A stretch of 11,115 bases of DNA from positions 1 to 11,115 of the forward strand of contig DCFT01000142.1 in assembly GCA_002319885.1 (NCBI GenBank), given 5' to 3'. The notes under the pieces were generated by a model. It saw only the letters and a list, made by a program, of their open reading frames with translations. It made no database searches and was not told the DNA's origin. Source of the DNA: Bacteroidales bacterium UBA1797. GTDB taxonomy: Bacteria > Bacteroidota > Bacteroidia > Bacteroidales > VadinHA17. Every line of letters begins with the position of its first letter. Position 1 is the first letter of the stretch. The position numbers were made by a program, and so were the translations under genes. Positions 1-6,992 of this stretch are shown piece by piece.

Positions 1-53
1 TCGTAAATGCATAGCAGCCGGAGACGAATGAATCAGGTAAATTTTCCGAATTA

Positions 54-85
54 GTTGTAAAAACGGCCTTTTGGTTATATTTTTG
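54..85 (+). promoter_or_regulatory. Bacteroidota-type promoter for the tRNA-Arg gene
   Basis: TATTTTTG at 78-85 fits the Bacteroidota -7 consensus TAnnTTTG exactly. A GTTG at 54-57, 20 bases upstream, fits the -33 TTG element at its usual spacing. Transcription would start around 89-93, a few bases before the mature tRNA 5' end at 97, giving a very short leader. The motif and its placement are seen directly; use as a promoter is inferred from the known sigma-factor consensus of the phylum. The first 50 bases of the window hold nothing I can identify. Confidence 0.55.
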
Positions 86-96
86 TGAAATCAAAT

Positions 97-169
97 GGTC
101 CCGTAGTTCAATGGATAGAATGACAGATTCCGGTTCTGTTGGTTGGGCGTTCGAGTCGCCCCGGGATCA
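97..169 (+). tRNA. tRNA-Arg (anticodon CCG)
   Basis: A complete 73-nt cloverleaf can be folded by hand. The acceptor stem GGTCCCG (97-103) pairs with CGGGATC (162-168), with one G-T wobble. The D stem is GTTC/GAAT, the anticodon stem ACAGA (123-127)/TCTGT (135-139), and the T stem GGGCG (145-149)/CGCCC (157-161) around the loop TTCGAGT. The anticodon loop TTCCGGT places CCG at 130-132, which reads CGG arginine codons. The variable loop is the short 5-base type and the discriminator is A169. The CCA tail is not encoded, since 170-172 read CAA, so it must be added after transcription. The gene stands alone and converges on the kinase gene. Confidence 0.95.
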
Positions 170-187
170 CAAAGATAGTGGCATCTA

Positions 188-216
188 GTAGAGACGCCCA
201 ATTTGGGCGTCTCTAC
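188..216. repeat. Perfect palindrome, 14-bp arms, REP/MITE-like
   Basis: GTAGAGACGCCCAA (188-201) and TTGGGCGTCTCTAC (203-216) are exact reverse complements around the single base T202. The element is much more GC-rich than its surroundings and lies in the gap between the convergent tRNA and kinase genes. GTAGAGACGC...GCGTCTCTAC palindromes are, from memory, common dispersed intergenic repeats in several bacterial groups, so a small repetitive element is the likeliest reading. As RNA it could act as a two-way transcription stop, but neither side has a T-tract, so it is not a standard intrinsic terminator. Confidence 0.75.
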
Positions 217-240
217 ATATTGCGGGAAGTACATCTGTAG

Positions 241-3200
241 CTAAGCTTTTTTAAGCGGAAGAGTGAAATAAAATTTTGATCCCTTATTTAATTCTGATTC
301 AACTTTGATCTCCCCTCCTAAGATTTTGATAAGATTCTGAGAGAGAGATAGTCCTAATCCGGTGCCCCTGTAGAGTCGTAATTTATTACCGTCCCCTTTT
401 CTGAACAATTCAAATATTATTTCCTTCCGGTCGTCTGATAAACCAATGCCTGTATCTTCAACATAAAATAGTAATTTGTTTTTTCCAAGGTCGCATCCCA
501 GAGTTATATGTCCTGAATCGGTGAATTTAATTGCATTATCAAGAAGTTTGCTTAAAACCTGTTTGAGACGGAAAACATCAGTTTCAAAAGTCAGATCTTT
601 AATTTTATCGTCAACCGAAAGATGAAAATCGAGATTAGATTTTTCTCCACACTTAATCTCCCTGGTAAATCTTTGGAAAAGTTCATTTAAAACTGGATAA
701 ACCTGACAATTCTTCAGGTTGATATTCAGTTGATTAGATTCGATTTTTGAAATATCAAGGATATCGTCAATAAGCCCAAGCAGGCTATTTGAGTTTGAAA
801 CTATCAGGTTTACAAAATCAGTTTTTTCTTCCTCGGAGTAGCCTTTGTCTTTGAGCAGTTCGGATAATCCAACAATTGCATTCATTGGAGTCCTGATTTC
901 ATGTGACATATTTGTAAGAAATGAACTTTTAAGTTTGTCCGATAACTCTGCTTTTTCTTTTGCTGCAATAAGTTCCTTTTCAATTTTTTTCCTCTCCTTG
1001 ATGATTTCCTCTTTAACAATTATCTCTTTAGTCTTTTCATCAATCTTCTTTAATAGCCTTTCCTGGTAAGTCCTCAGGTTTCTCTCTCTTATTCCGATAT
1101 ACTTGTAAAGGGAGAATCCTATTAAAGAGATCATTATTAAATAAAACCATCCTGAAAGGTAAAATGGTTTCTTTATCCTTATTTTAAGCGTTAATGGTGG
1201 TTCTTTTGGAGTAACATCATCCTCATTAAATGCCCTGAGCTTAAAAACATATTGTCCATAACCTACTTTTTCATATACAACCATTCTGCGAAATGAAATA
1301 TCCGACCAGTTTTGACTGTATCCTTCCAGAAATGTTTGATAATTAACAACTTCCGGATCGCTTAGATTAATACCTGTATATTCTATTTTAATCTCGTAAT
1401 TACCAGGTTTAAGTGTGATGTTATCAGAGTACCTGATTTTGACTTTATTGATGTAAATTGCATCAATATGAGGAATTGGTGGGATCTGTCTGGTAGAATA
1501 ATCCTGAGGCAGCAGTTTTATAAGACCTTCAGAAGTACCAAACCAGATGTTGTTCTGATTGTCAGACAATACCGCATTGGGATAGAAATCTGATGTACTC
1601 TTGATACCTTCGTTATAGATGTAATTTCTTATCTTACCGGTTTCAGTATCGATCTGTGAAAAACCACCTCTGTGGCCAACAAAAATCTTATGTTTTTTAT
1701 CAAAAATAATATTATAACAGTAATCGGAGACTAATCCTGAGGAGGATGTATAATTAAGGTTTTTATCAGTTTTAAATCTATATACCCCGTTTCCATAAGT
1801 GGCAACCCAGAGTGACCCTGAATTGTCTTCTGCAAATGATGTTACTGAGTTAAGCCCGAAAGTTCCGGTAATGTTAAGAGTGTTTATACTGTCGTCCGGA
1901 CCAATGTATGAGATAGAATTGCAACTTGTTGCAACTAATACTCTCCCGCTTAAATCTATATAAAGTTGCTGTATATCATTGTTTGGCAATCCATTAGTTT
2001 TATTGAACCATTTCCTGATACCCGTAATAGTATTCAGCTTACATGCTCCTTTTTTTGTGCTGATCCATAAAGTATTCCCCTTACCGGTTATATTATTTAT
2101 TGAATTTTCAAGTGCATCGTTCGATAAATATACTTTTGAGAATGTTTCATTGACAGGATTAAATGAAAAAATTCCTTCTTTTTCGAAACCAAGGTATATT
2201 AAGCCTTTCTGTGAGTAGTAAATAGAATTAATGCGGGCTCCCAATAAAGCTGCAGGGAAAGTATAAGATTTTAATATCTGTCCTCTTTCAGTAGAAACCC
2301 TGGCAATAAGGTTGTCGCTTGCCAGCCAGATACTACTGCTGTCTTTTGACAGGGCATATATATGATTAGATCCGATTCTTTCAGAGTATGATAGGAATTT
2401 AATGTTATCATCAACCAGTCTAAGGAGGCCGCCACCATATAAACCCAGCCAGAAATTACCCTGATTGTCTTCAAAAAGGCACTTTACTTCATTTGATTTC
2501 AGTCCGGTTTCATTATTGATGTATCCTAAAAGTGCAAGTTTGCCCGATTCATCATCGATTTGATATTTAATAATTCCTTTCCCCATTGTATTTACCCAAA
2601 GTTCATTCCTCCTTACAATCAGACCTCCCTGAACGTTGTCGAGATCACCATTCTGATTTAAGATACTTTCAGTGAGGTTGCACGACAGGGTTGCCATGTT
2701 AATTGAAAGTTTGTAAATGCCTTTGTCCTTTGATAAAATAAGATATTCTCCTTCTTTTAACTTAATAATATCAACCACCTTTGATAATGGATAGTTTTTA
2801 ATTTTTGTCTTTACTATCAGGGAGCTGGAATCTTTTTGATATTCCATAATGTATACGTTTTCCTGAGTTCCAATAAGGAAATAATTGGAGGAAAGATATC
2901 TGATATTGAAAATTAGTTCACTATTCAATGGAGTCGAGACCTTTACTGGCTTCTTAATATTATTCAGAACGAGAAGTCCTCCGTTTTGAGATGAAAACCA
3001 GATTGTCCCTGTGTCGGCTTCTGTAATTGATGTAATAGGAGAGTTAATCAGTGAAGCATTTACAAATTTATTAAAACGGTTATTCTTAATATAAGTAAGG
3101 CCACCGTTCATATGTCCCAGCCACAATCCTCCGGAAAAATCCTCATACATCGTGGTTATAAAATTTTCTGTCAGACTATCCCTGTCAGTAAAGTGTTGAA

Positions 3201-3396
3201 ATTCAAATCCATTATACCTGTATAAGCCTTCTGCAGTACCAATCCATAAGTAGCCGTCTTTCCCCTGATTCAAAGAATAAATGAATGAATTTTCCAATCC
3301 GTCATTCGGACCATATTGCCTGAAAAAATAGTCTTGTCCGGAAAGTTGTATACAAACCTGTGCAAATAGTAAAACGAAAAATAGCTTAATCCTCAT
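241..3396 (-). CDS. Membrane histidine kinase with two-component-regulator propeller sensor (no receiver or HTH domain)
   Basis: A 1051-residue inner-membrane sensor kinase that phosphorylates itself in response to a periplasmic signal. Residues 1-20 are a signal sequence. Residues 22-630 are many propeller blades with the Reg_prop signature (GYLWIGTAEGLYRYNG at 48-63; NNIWFGTSEGLIKL at 615-628). A Y_Y_Y domain covers about 665-740, a transmembrane helix about 748-769, and a coiled-coil linker 770-825. The HisKA domain has phospho-acceptor H832 in SHEIRTPMN. The HATPase_c domain has N954 in the N box, DTGIGL at 981-986 and GTGLGL at 1011-1016. All catalytic boxes look intact. The architecture matches the sensor half of Bacteroidota hybrid two-component systems, but the protein stops right after the ATPase domain, so a separate response regulator is needed. 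The start is 11 bp after the upstream stop codon, suggesting co-transcription. There is no clear Shine-Dalgarno, as is common in this phylum. The ligand is unknown. Confidence 0.93.
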   Translation of the reverse strand: MRIKLFFVLLFAQVCIQLSGQDYFFRQYGPNDGLENSFIYSLNQGKDGYLWIGTAEGLYRYNGFEFQHFTDRDSLTENFITTMYEDFSGGLWLGHMNGGLTYIKNNRFNKFVNASLINSPITSITEADTGTIWFSSQNGGLLVLNNIKKPVKVSTPLNSELIFNIRYLSSNYFLIGTQENVYIMEYQKDSSSLIVKTKIKNYPLSKVVDIIKLKEGEYLILSKDKGIYKLSINMATLSCNLTESILNQNGDLDNVQGGLIVRRNELWVNTMGKGIIKYQIDDESGKLALLGYINNETGLKSNEVKCLFEDNQGNFWLGLYGGGLLRLVDDNIKFLSYSERIGSNHIYALSKDSSSIWLASDNLIARVSTERGQILKSYTFPAALLGARINSIYYSQKGLIYLGFEKEGIFSFNPVNETFSKVYLSNDALENSINNITGKGNTLWISTKKGACKLNTITGIRKWFNKTNGLPNNDIQQLYIDLSGRVLVATSCNSISYIGPDDSINTLNITGTFGLNSVTSFAEDNSGSLWVATYGNGVYRFKTDKNLNYTSSSGLVSDYCYNIIFDKKHKIFVGHRGGFSQIDTETGKIRNYIYNEGIKSTSDFYPNAVLSDNQNNIWFGTSEGLIKLLPQDYSTRQIPPIPHIDAIYINKVKIRYSDNITLKPGNYEIKIEYTGINLSDPEVVNYQTFLEGYSQNWSDISFRRMVVYEKVGYGQYVFKLRAFNEDDVTPKEPPLTLKIRIKKPFYLSGWFYLIMISLIGFSLYKYIGIRERNLRTYQERLLKKIDEKTKEIIVKEEIIKERKKIEKELIAAKEKAELSDKLKSSFLTNMSHEIRTPMNAIVGLSELLKDKGYSEEEKTDFVNLIVSNSNSLLGLIDDILDISKIESNQLNINLKNCQVYPVLNELFQRFTREIKCGEKSNLDFHLSVDDKIKDLTFETDVFRLKQVLSKLLDNAIKFTDSGHITLGCDLGKNKLLFYVEDTGIGLSDDRKEIIFELFRKGDGNKLRLYRGTGLGLSLSQNLIKILGGEIKVESELNKGSKFYFTLPLKKA

Positions 3397-3407
3397 GCCT
3401 GAAAGTA

Positions 3408-4394
3408 TTACTTTTTTTCTACCGCTTTCATCTTTAATGCTGGCTTATAGACAGGTATGCCCCCAATTGGAATAACATAAAAAGGGAGCGATGCACCGTA
3501 TTGGTTTTGAACGATAATAACAACATTATTATTTTTTATCAGCTTAGATTTGTTTTTTATAAACTGTATTTCCAGAGAGGTATTTCTCTCTTCTTTAACA
3601 ATAGGCAATTCAGTTGTTGCCCAGTCTCCTTCTCCTGAGATCGTACATAGCTCTCCTCTTTTTGAAATTGAAACTACCCTTATATAACCATCTTCATCCC
3701 AATCGAAGTTCATTATTTTCACCGATGTTACCTTATCATCAATATACGGATATATTTGGGAAACATCATTTTGGTTGTCAGATAACCTGAAATGATACTT
3801 ATAAGTAAAAAGATTTCCCCCTTCTATTGGCTTATTTTCCTTACTATCGGTGCTCAGGTAGTATTTGTAAAGATTTCCGTCATCACCACTTATTCTTTTT
3901 GCTATAATTTTAAAAATGTATCCGTTTAGTTTATCTGTAAATTCACCTTCCATTGGATTGAAAGGACCAAAAGTGTACCATTTCTGATCGTATATAGCAT
4001 CATTGCCGAACGATTTGGAATCTAATAAATTACCACTCCCGAATTTTTCAACTGAACTAAGGGATTGAGCATCAATTTCACTCCAGGCTCCGTTACCTCC
4101 ATAAATTGAAAATTTAACAACAGTATTGAATTCACCTTTCTGTTCATCAATAGCACCACCTGTATCCGGATCAAAGACCCTGATATAGAAAGGTTCTTTA
4201 TAGGTTAAGGGTATTCTGACAAAGAAAATCTGACAAAAATCATCATCTCCCCACGATTTATCTGCATCTCCTCCAAAGGTTACGAGATAAGGAATATTCT
4301 CATCTCTTGCCGGAGCCGGCTGAGATTGTACTCTAAGACCCAGAAAACAACCCACAATCAGAATTATTATTTTAAGCAAACTACACTTTTTCAT
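3408..4394 (-). CDS. Exported protein of unknown function, paired with the sensor kinase
   Basis: I do not recognise this 328-residue protein. It begins with MKK and a hydrophobic stretch (5-20). Cleavage after the VQSQ region (22-25) by signal peptidase I is likely. IVGC at 13-16 also fits a lipobox, so a lipoprotein is possible but less natural because hydrophobic residues continue past the Cys. The mature part is rich in Asp, Gly, Tyr and Phe with alternating beta-strand-like segments (FFVRIP, FYIRVFDPDTGG, VVKFSIYGG). It has acidic loops that could bind calcium (DPDTGG at 75-80; DWDEDGY at 231-237). It looks like an all-beta secreted domain protein, with no enzyme motif and no CHU_C or Por sorting tail. 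The start ATG at 4392-4394 is the only one giving a signal peptide. The gene lies 11 bp upstream of the kinase and is preceded by a 215-bp gap carrying a strong inverted-repeat structure. Confidence 0.85.
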   Translation of the reverse strand: MKKCSLLKIIILIVGCFLGLRVQSQPAPARDENIPYLVTFGGDADKSWGDDDFCQIFFVRIPLTYKEPFYIRVFDPDTGGAIDEQKGEFNTVVKFSIYGGNGAWSEIDAQSLSSVEKFGSGNLLDSKSFGNDAIYDQKWYTFGPFNPMEGEFTDKLNGYIFKIIAKRISGDDGNLYKYYLSTDSKENKPIEGGNLFTYKYHFRLSDNQNDVSQIYPYIDDKVTSVKIMNFDWDEDGYIRVVSISKRGELCTISGEGDWATTELPIVKEERNTSLEIQFIKNKSKLIKNNNVVIIVQNQYGASLPFYVIPIGGIPVYKPALKMKAVEKK

Positions 4395-4407
4395 TTCGAC
4401 ACACTTT

Positions 4408-4499
4408 TTGAAAAAGTTCTGTTAATCAGTTCAATAAAATCGGCTGCAATTTAAGCAGAATATGGGATTTTAATATATCTGAACTGAATACTTTTTCAA
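4408..4499 (-). promoter_or_regulatory. Nested inverted-repeat structure in the leader of the unknown exported protein
   Basis: Reading the minus strand (transcript sense), four nested helices can be drawn. The 10-bp TTGAAAAAGT (4499-4490)/ACTTTTTCAA (4417-4408) is outermost. Next is the 8-bp TCAGTTCA (4487-4480)/TGAACTGA (4433-4426), then the 7-bp TAAAATC (4472-4466)/GATTTTA (4441-4435). The 4-bp CTGC (4458-4455)/GCAG (4447-4444) closes a 7-base loop. That is 29 pairs in 92 bases. The 3' arm can instead pair over 9 bp with TGAAAAAGT at 4393-4385, which includes the TG of the start codon. This is compatible with a leader RNA that switches access to the start site; an old palindromic mobile element is the alternative. 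The complementarities are seen directly; the function is inference. No TAnnTTTG promoter is visible on the minus strand of this gap (4395-4609). Confidence 0.5.
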
Positions 4500-4609
4500 T
4501 AACTCTACCCAATATGATTTTCTTTCAGAACTGGTTTTGAGCGCCGGATAGAGTCTCAGTCGATCACCAGCTACTCTTTAACGGGTTTCATTAATCCAAT
4601 AGAGTTGTT

Positions 4610-6058
4610 TCATTTATCTTGAATCAATGAATGTGCTTTATTATCAGAAAATATCCTTACTGGTTTGAAAACACAATAGGTTATCTTGTTTTTGTTTTCC
4701 TCTATTTTTCCACTAAGCCCTAATCTGACATTATATACGCCTTCTTTTTTAAAGGAATGGGAGACTACCGGACCAGTAAGCAGCTCTCCATCACCAAAAT
4801 CCCAGAAGTATTGTTCCACATGAAAGCCGGGTAAATTTGATTTCAGGGCGCTGAATCTAATTTCTTCTGCAATTCCCGCAGTATCTGCAGATGTGATATA
4901 GGGTTGTTCAAAATCCTTAATTTCAAATTCCATAGAGGTCTGGGTGGAAAAAGTATTATGAGTTGCATTATCGACTATATTAAGCTCTGCCCGGTATTTA
5001 CCGGCGCCCTTGAAACAGTGTTCAACAGATAGTCCTTTGAGAAGGGTTCCATCACTGAACTGCCATTCATATTCAACAGATAGTGAATCACATGCAGGGT
5101 ATTTGTCATCCCAGAATTGAAAACAATAATGATTCTTTTTTAATGTATCACAGTTATAAAGCTGAGGAATCCTTGTTTCGAATCTGAATATATCATCTGA
5201 CCCGTTTCTGTCAGATGCGAAATATCCCGATGTGAAGGCACTGTCGGTGATCAGGCTAAAATCATCACCCTGTGAATTGATCGGAGGATCAAGATGGACC
5301 GGAGCCATCCATCCGTCAGATAACTCTGTGCTGAAAAAGATATCTTTTTTACCAAGGCCTTTATGACCATCGGAAGCAAAAAACATCATGCCTGCAGAAT
5401 TTATAAAAGGATATACCTCATTCCCGCTCGTATTAATAATGTTCCCAAGATTTATTGGTTCCGACCATGTACTATCTATAAATTCACAGCGATATAAGTC
5501 AGACCCTCCGAAACCACCTGGTCTGTCAGAGGCGAAATAAAGATACTTCCCGTCAGGACTTAAATTAGGAGTAGTATTTGAATATGATGCATTATTATAT
5601 TTAAAAGGCACAATATTTGTCCATTTCCCTTCTACAAGTTCGGTGATGAACAACCCCAGGTTATTATTATGCCCGAACCGGTCTTTTGTTTTTGTTTCAA
5701 TATCAATATTCCTTGAAAAGACAGCCTTCCTGCCTGAAGCATCGAAAGTTATCGGGCCGTCATTATAAGGAGAATATATACTCTTGCTGAAAATTTCAGG
5801 TCTTGAATGATGCACAGAGTCATCCATCTGAACTGAAAAAATTTTGAAAAGGCCTTTTTTTTCTTTATTCGTGTATGTTAAGAAAAGTCCTTCATCCTGG
5901 TCTGAACAGAAAATTATTTTATTCCCTAAGATAACCGGTGAAGACTCGTCATATTTATCAGAGCTGAAATAAGCTCTGTTTGCAGTATAATGCTCTTGTC
6001 CCCATAATGAATTATATGCAAGCAGGTATAATACCGGTATGCAGAGGAAAATCTTCAT
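4610..6058 (-). CDS. Secreted PD40 (WD40-like beta-propeller) and PKD-domain protein, T9SS/gliding associated
   Basis: A 482-residue exported protein. Residues 1-20 are a signal peptide ending near LWG|QEH, with no lipobox. Residues about 25-295 form a PD40/TolB-like propeller, with clear repeats at 165-190 (LSPDGKYLYFASDRPGG), 213-242 and 265-293 (FASDRNGSDDIFRF). Two PKD-like domains follow at about 328-380 (YEWQFSDGT) and 398-450 (YFWDFGDGE). Proteins with PD40 repeats next to PorP/SprF genes usually end in an OmpA peptidoglycan-binding domain; this one ends about 30 residues after the second PKD domain with none. The start was set at 6058 because it begins the signal peptide, follows the upstream stop by 10 bp and has a purine-rich AGAGAAAAG just before it. 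Upstream in-frame starts as far as 6133 would overlap the neighbour and bury the signal peptide. It probably acts in the periplasm or at the outer membrane with the adjacent PorP/SprF protein and adhesin. Confidence 0.88.
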   Translation of the reverse strand: MKIFLCIPVLYLLAYNSLWGQEHYTANRAYFSSDKYDESSPVILGNKIIFCSDQDEGLFLTYTNKEKKGLFKIFSVQMDDSVHHSRPEIFSKSIYSPYNDGPITFDASGRKAVFSRNIDIETKTKDRFGHNNNLGLFITELVEGKWTNIVPFKYNNASYSNTTPNLSPDGKYLYFASDRPGGFGGSDLYRCEFIDSTWSEPINLGNIINTSGNEVYPFINSAGMMFFASDGHKGLGKKDIFFSTELSDGWMAPVHLDPPINSQGDDFSLITDSAFTSGYFASDRNGSDDIFRFETRIPQLYNCDTLKKNHYCFQFWDDKYPACDSLSVEYEWQFSDGTLLKGLSVEHCFKGAGKYRAELNIVDNATHNTFSTQTSMEFEIKDFEQPYITSADTAGIAEEIRFSALKSNLPGFHVEQYFWDFGDGELLTGPVVSHSFKKEGVYNVRLGLSGKIEENKNKITYCVFKPVRIFSDNKAHSLIQDK

Positions 6059-6068
6059 CTTTTCTCTG

Positions 6069-6989
6069 TTAAAAATACCTTGGACTTTTTGCTTCAATAA
6101 CATATCTGAAATTGTATAAAAGCATAACCTCATGTGACCCTTTTTGATAAGTACTTAACTCTGAGAAATTATATCCATATGAATAGGCTATTTTAATTTG
6201 CTGGTTTGCCTGATACTGTAGAAGGAAAATCAGGTTCCGGTTTGTTCTCAGACTCGTTCCAAGCCATATTTTTTCTCTGAATATCAAATTGCAATTCAAA
6301 TCGAGCTGGGTTTTATTTGCCGGATTTGTTTTCAGGAGCATTGAAGGAATCAATTTATAGTTATCAGAAAGGTTGAATATGTATCCACCCATTAACATAT
6401 AATTCATTTCCGATGGGTCAAAACTAATCTTATATTTACCACTGGCTTCATTAAAAGGGTGTTTCAAAAACAGTGGAGTTGAAAGACCTGCAAAGAACCT
6501 GTCGGAATAATAATATAATCCAAAACTGAATTCAGGTAATAATACCCTGACACCTGGATTCAGTACTAATCCGTCTCCCGGATCGGTGTAGCGCAACATA
6601 TTCACATCAGTTGAAAGATCTGTAAGCCCCCCGGCCAATCCAAAAGAAAGTTTTCCCGCACCCATATCTATCCGGTAGGCATAATTAAGTAAAAACCCTG
6701 TTTCTGTTCTCGCACCGATTTTGTCATTCATAACCAGAATGCCCAAATTTACATGCTTGTCTCTCAATGGAGTATGAAGAGAGAAAGTAATGTCCCTTGG
6801 TGCTCCTTCGAAACCGACCCACTGAGTTCTCGCATAGAGTCCTGCATTAAGTGCTTCCTGACTACCTGCATAAGCCGGATTAATAGCCAGTACATTAAGC
6901 AGATACTGATCAAGTAAAGGCTGTAACTGGGGATAAGCAATACTCCCAATTCCCAACATGAAAATAGCAGGTACGATCTTTTTAAACAT
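6069..6989 (-). CDS. Type IX secretion system PorP/SprF-family outer-membrane protein
   Basis: A 306-residue protein with a signal peptide (about 1-20, ending IAYPQ). It carries the family's N-terminal signature DQYLLNVLAINPAYAGS (27-43), followed by ARTQWVGFEGAPRDITFSLH. The rest is a series of amphipathic beta-strands with Gly/Tyr-rich turns, as expected for a small outer-membrane barrel of normal family length. The last residues (SPRYF) are an aromatic ending typical of outer-membrane beta-barrels. In Flavobacterium johnsoniae SprF is needed to secrete the adhesin SprB encoded next to it; PorP is a core T9SS component in Porphyromonas. Position 3 bp after the CHU_C adhesin gene matches the sprB-sprF arrangement, so this copy is more likely an adhesin-dedicated SprF-like protein than the core PorP. 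The start has a good Shine-Dalgarno (AGAAGG, 6 bases upstream). Confidence 0.93.
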   Translation of the reverse strand: MFKKIVPAIFMLGIGSIAYPQLQPLLDQYLLNVLAINPAYAGSQEALNAGLYARTQWVGFEGAPRDITFSLHTPLRDKHVNLGILVMNDKIGARTETGFLLNYAYRIDMGAGKLSFGLAGGLTDLSTDVNMLRYTDPGDGLVLNPGVRVLLPEFSFGLYYYSDRFFAGLSTPLFLKHPFNEASGKYKISFDPSEMNYMLMGGYIFNLSDNYKLIPSMLLKTNPANKTQLDLNCNLIFREKIWLGTSLRTNRNLIFLLQYQANQQIKIAYSYGYNFSELSTYQKGSHEVMLLYNFRYVIEAKSPRYF

Positions 6990-6992
6990 TTT

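Noticed and set aside
1..31. C-terminal end of an upstream + strand gene (frame 2 stops at 29-31)
   Set aside because: Nine codons are too few to support a gene call.
97..169. tRNA 3' end as an integration (att) site
   Set aside because: No second copy of the tRNA 3' end and no integrase gene are present in the window.
188..216. Intrinsic terminator for the tRNA or the kinase gene
   Set aside because: The hairpin is strong but neither strand has a run of T after it; kept as a palindromic repeat only.
845..1069. Open frame on the + strand opposite the kinase gene, and similar ones at 1979-2218 and 8206-8430
   Set aside because: They lie wholly opposite strongly supported genes, have hydrophobic or low-complexity translations and no family resemblance.
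4501..4606. Outer 7-bp inverted repeat AACTCTA/TAGAGTT in the 4395-4609 gap
   Set aside because: The arms are short, about 90 bases apart, and no consistent helices lie between them; not clearly better than chance.
6059..6133. 25-residue N-terminal extension of the PD40/PKD protein
   Set aside because: It would overlap the PorP/SprF gene by 65 bp and push a clear signal peptide 25 residues inward; the internal ATG at 6058 fits both spacing and export.
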